In this document: positions 6,561-8,785 of the stretch, piece after piece | Layout of the letters: every line of letters starts with the position of its first letter | How positions within the stretch are numbered: position 1 is the first letter of the stretch | Source: Lentisphaerota bacterium | Lineage (GTDB): Bacteria; Verrucomicrobiota; Kiritimatiellia; JAAZAB01 | DNA: 8,785 bases | Assembly: GCA_020201415.1 (NCBI GenBank) | Contig: JAIVGW010000291.1 | Span: forward strand, 1-8,785 | Direction of reading: 5' to 3' | Translations under genes and position numbers: made by a program | Notes under the pieces: model-generated | What the model was told of the DNA's origin: nothing | Database searches by the model: none | What the model saw: only the letters and a program-made list of their open reading frames with translations

Positions 6561-7526
6561 TCAGGAAAGCAAGCCGGCCTGGCGCAGGTTGTTTTCAATG
6601 CGTTGTTGCGGCGCCTGGTCCGTGGCGGAAAACTCGCGGCCGCTAATCAGTTCATAGGCATTGATGTATCGGCGCGCCGCTTCCAGGCGCACATCATCCG
6701 GCATGGCCGGCGGCACGCCGTCGCCGCGAAAGCCCTGCTGCACAAACCATTCACGCACATATTCCTTGTCAATCTTACGCTGATCAGCGCCGGCGGAAAA
6801 GAGTTCATCGTATGAATCGGCAAACCAGTAGCGGGATGAATCCGGCGTATGGATTTCATCCGAAATAAGCAGTTGGCCGTCACACAGGCCAAGTTCATAC
6901 TTCGTATCCACCAGGATTAAACCACGCTGAAGGGCATGGCGCACACCGAAATCGAAAAGACGCATGCAGATTTCCGCGGCAGCGTCAAACAGTTCCGGTT
7001 CAATCAGTTTTTCGGCTATGGCCTGTTCACGCGACACCGGGCGATCATGCTTTTCAAACTTGGTGGTAGGCGTCAGAATTGGTCGTTCCAGGCGCTGATC
7101 CTTGCGCAGGCGCTCGGGCAGTTTGTGTCCGCAATACTCGCGCACTCCCCGCTCGTAATTGTACCATAGCGAAGTCTTGGTCACACCTGTCAGATAATTT
7201 CGCACTACAAATTCCAAGGCCAACTGCCGGCATTCACGCACAACCATCACATTCGGATCGGGCACCGTCAGCACATGATTAGGGACCAGGTCGCGGGTGG
7301 CATTGAACCAGAAATCAGCCATCTGATTGAGCACCTGCCCCTTGAAGGGAATTGTGCCCAGCACACGGTCAAAAGCGGAAATGCGATCCGTGGTAATAAG
7401 GATCAGGCGTCCATCGGCGCGATAACTGTCGCGCACCTTGCCGGTGGTCTTGTCCCCCAACCCGGGAAAATCGGTGGTGTCCATGGTTTGCGCCAGTTCC
7501 TGACGCAGGCGTGCTTCGTTAATCAT
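6561..7526 (-). CDS. purC: Phosphoribosylaminoimidazole-succinocarboxamide synthase (SAICAR synthetase)
   Basis: PurC joins CAIR and aspartate with ATP hydrolysis to make SAICAR in de novo purine synthesis, in the cytoplasm. The 321-residue protein is of the long class, similar in length to yeast Ade1 and unlike the roughly 240-residue E. coli enzyme. GKVRDSY at 29-35 is the N-terminal nucleotide-binding segment. It is followed by LILITTDRISAFD at 41-53, the signature LILVDTKYE at 203-211, and SDEIHTPDSSRYW at 222-234. The start is ATG 7526, preceded by GGGAGG four bases upstream. The frame stays open to 7601, but that extension runs into the tRNA-His gene and is not protein coding. The gene sits alone between tRNA-His and the convergent prmC, and no other purine gene is near. 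It could be cotranscribed with the tRNA, or have a promoter in the short gap at 7537-7561. Confidence 0.96.
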   Translation of the reverse strand: MINEARLRQELAQTMDTTDFPGLGDKTTGKVRDSYRADGRLILITTDRISAFDRVLGTIPFKGQVLNQMADFWFNATRDLVPNHVLTVPDPNVMVVRECRQLALEFVVRNYLTGVTKTSLWYNYERGVREYCGHKLPERLRKDQRLERPILTPTTKFEKHDRPVSREQAIAEKLIEPELFDAAAEICMRLFDFGVRHALQRGLILVDTKYELGLCDGQLLISDEIHTPDSSRYWFADSYDELFSAGADQRKIDKEYVREWFVQQGFRGDGVPPAMPDDVRLEAARRYINAYELISGREFSATDQAPQQRIENNLRQAGLLS

Positions 7527-7530
7527 GCGT

Positions 7531-7536
7531 CCTCCC
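7531..7536 (-). promoter_or_regulatory. Ribosome binding site of purC
   Basis: On the minus strand this reads GGGAGG, four bases before ATG 7526. It rules out the longer frame start inside the tRNA gene. Confidence 0.8.
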
Positions 7537-7561
7537 AAGACAGTATGCCGTAATAAAAGAG

Positions 7562-7636
7562 GGTGGGTAACGGGATTCGAACCCGCGACATTCAGAACCA
7601 CAATCTGACGCTCTAACCAACTGAGCTATACCCACC
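7562..7636 (-). tRNA. tRNA-His (anticodon GTG)
   Basis: The minus strand folds into a complete cloverleaf. The acceptor arms GTGGGTA and TACCCAC pair perfectly over seven base pairs. The extra 5' G (position 7636) faces C73 (7562), the hallmark of tRNA-His. The D arm is GCTC...GAGC. The anticodon stem TCAGA/TCTGA holds the loop TTGTGGT with GTG, and the T arm is GCGGG/CCCGT around TTCGAAT. CCA is not encoded after C73, so it must be added by the CCA-adding enzyme. It lies between parB and purC on the same strand. Confidence 0.97.
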
Positions 7637-7646
7637 AATTGAACGG

Positions 7647-7677
7647 ATAGTGTGACACAGCGCCGGAAATTGTTCAA
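7647..7677 (-). promoter_or_regulatory. Possible promoter of tRNA-His
   Basis: On the minus strand TTGAAC (7672-7677) could be a -35 box and CACTAT (7647-7652) a -10 box, 19 bases apart, with the tRNA beginning 10 bases later. The -10 match is poor (three of six bases), so this is a weak proposal supported mainly by position. Confidence 0.25.
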
Positions 7678-7721
7678 TATCAAAGATGCCGGCCGTCACA
7701 AAAAATTCGCGGCGCCAACAG

Positions 7722-8615
7722 TCAAACCGGCGCGCCAACAATTTCCAGCAGACGGTGCAGATCGTCGTTCGAATAAAAATCAATTTCCAGCATGCCCTTG
7801 ACCTTGCGACCACCGGCCAAGGTCCGGGAAGGAGTGATCCGCACCGCTGTGCCAAAATGCTGGTGCAGCACTTCCGTCAGGTGGCGCAGGTGATCCGGCG
7901 GCATATCCTGCTCCGAGGCCCGGCGTGGTCGTCGCAAGCCGCGCTTCAGACGCGCCACCAGCTTTTCCAGTGCGCGCACCGACAAGCCCTCGGCCATTGT
8001 CCGCCGCGCCAAGAGGCTCAATTCCGGCGGAGCAGCCACCCCCAGCAGCACTTTGGCATGACCAACTGAAAGACGTCCTTCCCGCACCATGCCCTGAACT
8101 TCCTCAGGCAGATCCAGCAGGCGCTGGGCATTGGCCACCGTGGCCCGGGCCTTGCCCACGCGCGCGGCAATTTCATCCTGGGACAGGTTGAAATCATCCG
8201 CCATACGTTGGTAGCCGCGTGCTTCTTCCATGGGATTCAGATCGGCGCGTTGCAGGTTCTCAACCATCGCCAGTTCCAGAGACTCGCGATCGGCGGCTTC
8301 CACCAGACGCACCGGAACGCGTTCCAATCCAGCCTGACGCGCCGCGCGCAAGCGGCGCTCCCCGGCCACCAGTTCAAAAGCATTGCCCTGGCGTCTGACC
8401 AGCAAAGGCTGTAAAATGCCGTGAGTTTTAATGGAAGCAGTCAGTTCTGCCAGATCCTCCGGAACGAAACGATCGCGCGGCTGGCGGGGATTGACTTCAA
8501 TCTGACTTGCGGGCAATTCAGTCAAAAGCGCATCGGGAGCAGCTTTATCAACGGGCGGGGTTCCGTCCTGAATCAAGGCGCCCAGTCCACGTCCTAATCC
8601 GTGTTTTGCGGCCAT
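7722..8615 (-). CDS. parB: Chromosome partitioning protein ParB (Spo0J family)
   Basis: ParB is a CTP-dependent DNA clamp. It loads at parS sites near the origin, spreads along DNA and works with the ATPase ParA and with SMC to segregate chromosomes. The 297-residue protein has the N-terminal GLGRGLGALI peptide (residues 6-15), typical of chromosomal ParB and used to stimulate ParA. NPRQPR is at 42-47, and the CTP-binding GERR at 85-88 lies in VAGERRLRAARQAGL. ENLQR is at 119-123, a helix-turn-helix spans about 144-163, GHAK is at 185-188, and the C-terminal dimerisation domain is about 242-297. ATG 8615 is chosen because AAGGG lies seven bases upstream and the ParA-binding peptide begins just after it; the open frame to 8738 runs into tRNA sequence. 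No parA is found upstream within the window, although parA-parB is the usual order. Instead a tRNA-Tyr fragment lies 81 bases away. Confidence 0.96.
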   Translation of the reverse strand: MAAKHGLGRGLGALIQDGTPPVDKAAPDALLTELPASQIEVNPRQPRDRFVPEDLAELTASIKTHGILQPLLVRRQGNAFELVAGERRLRAARQAGLERVPVRLVEAADRESLELAMVENLQRADLNPMEEARGYQRMADDFNLSQDEIAARVGKARATVANAQRLLDLPEEVQGMVREGRLSVGHAKVLLGVAAPPELSLLARRTMAEGLSVRALEKLVARLKRGLRRPRRASEQDMPPDHLRHLTEVLHQHFGTAVRITPSRTLAGGRKVKGMLEIDFYSNDDLHRLLEIVGAPV

Positions 8616-8648
8616 GGTACATCCCTTTCGCGCGGAAATGCAATGAAC

Positions 8649-8665
8649 GGCGGCTGGTTGCCGCC
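8649..8665 (-). other. GC-rich hairpin in the parB leader
   Basis: GGCGGC at 8649-8654 pairs perfectly with GCCGCC at 8660-8665 around a 5-base loop. It lies 33 bases before the parB start and downstream of the tRNA-Tyr fragment. It might end or process the tRNA transcript, or shape the parB leader, but the few Ts that follow it are interrupted, so intrinsic termination is doubtful. Confidence 0.4.
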
Positions 8666-8696
8666 AAATCACCGACATGGGCAGCCATCCCATAAA

Positions 8697-8754
8697 TGGT
8701 GGTGGGGGGACGATTCGAACGTCCGAAGGCATCGCCAACAGATTTACAGTCTGC
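8697..8754 (-). tRNA. tRNA-Tyr (GTA) 3' part only
   Basis: The minus strand carries an intact 3' portion of a class II tRNA-Tyr. It has the anticodon stem GCAGA/TCTGT with loop CTGTAAA (anticodon GTA), a long variable arm with a GGC/GCC stem, T arm GGACG/CGTCC around TTCGAAT, acceptor strand CCCCACC, discriminator A and encoded CCA. The expected partner GGTGGGG and a D arm should occupy the 27 bases before the anticodon stem (8755-8781). Those bases instead form an AT-rich stretch with no match. This therefore looks like a displaced tRNA 3' end of the kind left at one side of an integrated element, rather than a working tRNA gene. Confidence 0.8.
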
Positions 8755-8757
8755 TTT

Positions 8758-8776
8758 ATTAGGGTTATTTCCTAAT
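8758..8776. repeat. Inverted repeat beside the tRNA-Tyr fragment
   Basis: ATTAGG at 8758-8763 is the exact reverse complement of CCTAAT at 8771-8776, with a 7-base spacer. It lies in about 31 bases of roughly one-quarter GC, far below the rest of the window. It adjoins the point where tRNA homology ends, where a recombinase arm or core site would be expected if this is an attachment site. Confidence 0.45.
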
Positions 8777-8785
8777 GTTTTCATG

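Noticed and set aside
7527..7601. N-terminal extension of PurC by 25 residues
   Set aside because: The extension translates tRNA-His sequence, and the real start has a strong ribosome site.
8548..8784. 78-codon minus-strand frame through the tRNA-Tyr fragment
   Set aside because: The ADCKSVGDAF string is the well-known translation of tRNA-Tyr sequence, and the rest overlaps the parB leader and start out of frame.
8755..8785. Intron within tRNA-Tyr as an explanation for the missing 5' half
   Set aside because: Known bacterial tRNA group I introns interrupt the anticodon loop, whereas the break here precedes the anticodon stem. Too little sequence is visible to support an intron.

Overview
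The window reads as ordinary chromosome from a Gram-negative-type bacterium with fairly high GC. It is densely packed with housekeeping genes in short operons that switch strand. A periplasm-facing DsbD-type reductase with a signal peptide implies an outer-membrane-bearing cell. The long (about 320 aa) PurC, the rpmE'-prfA-prmC order and the style of the proteins would suit the PVC/Kiritimatiellota-Verrucomicrobiota area or a deltaproteobacterial-type lineage. That placement is a guess from memory and has not been tested.

Layout. (1) 32-4216, minus strand, read right to left: a cysteine-rich protein of unknown function, a full-length-looking DsbD thiol:disulfide reductase, glucose-6-phosphate dehydrogenase (zwf) and 6-phosphogluconolactonase (pgl). 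dsbD/zwf overlap by four bases (ATGA) and zwf/pgl are 3 bases apart, so this is almost certainly one operon. Its theme is reducing power: Zwf and the oxidative pentose phosphate route make NADPH, which through thioredoxin feeds DsbD. (2) 4217-4523: a strand-switch region holding the in-frame 3' part of the ribosomal protein L31 gene (rpmE) without its 5' part, and a short leader hairpin. (3) 4524-6521, plus strand: prfA (release factor 1) and prmC (the methyltransferase that modifies the GGQ glutamine of RF1/RF2), 3 bases apart. (4) 6561-8615, minus strand, convergent with prmC: parB (chromosome partitioning), an intact tRNA-His(GTG), and purC (purine synthesis). (5) 8697-8754, minus strand: the 3' portion of a tRNA-Tyr(GTA), from the anticodon stem to the encoded CCA. 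Its expected 5' half is replaced by AT-rich, non-tRNA sequence running to the window edge.

There is no CRISPR array, transposase, toxin-antitoxin pair or obvious new defence or biosynthetic system inside the window. The two points most worth checking are the decapitated rpmE at the strand switch, and the half tRNA-Tyr at the right edge. The latter looks like the distal attachment site of an integrated element lying beyond position 8785. The cysteine-rich hypothetical upstream of dsbD is the only real gene here whose function I cannot name.
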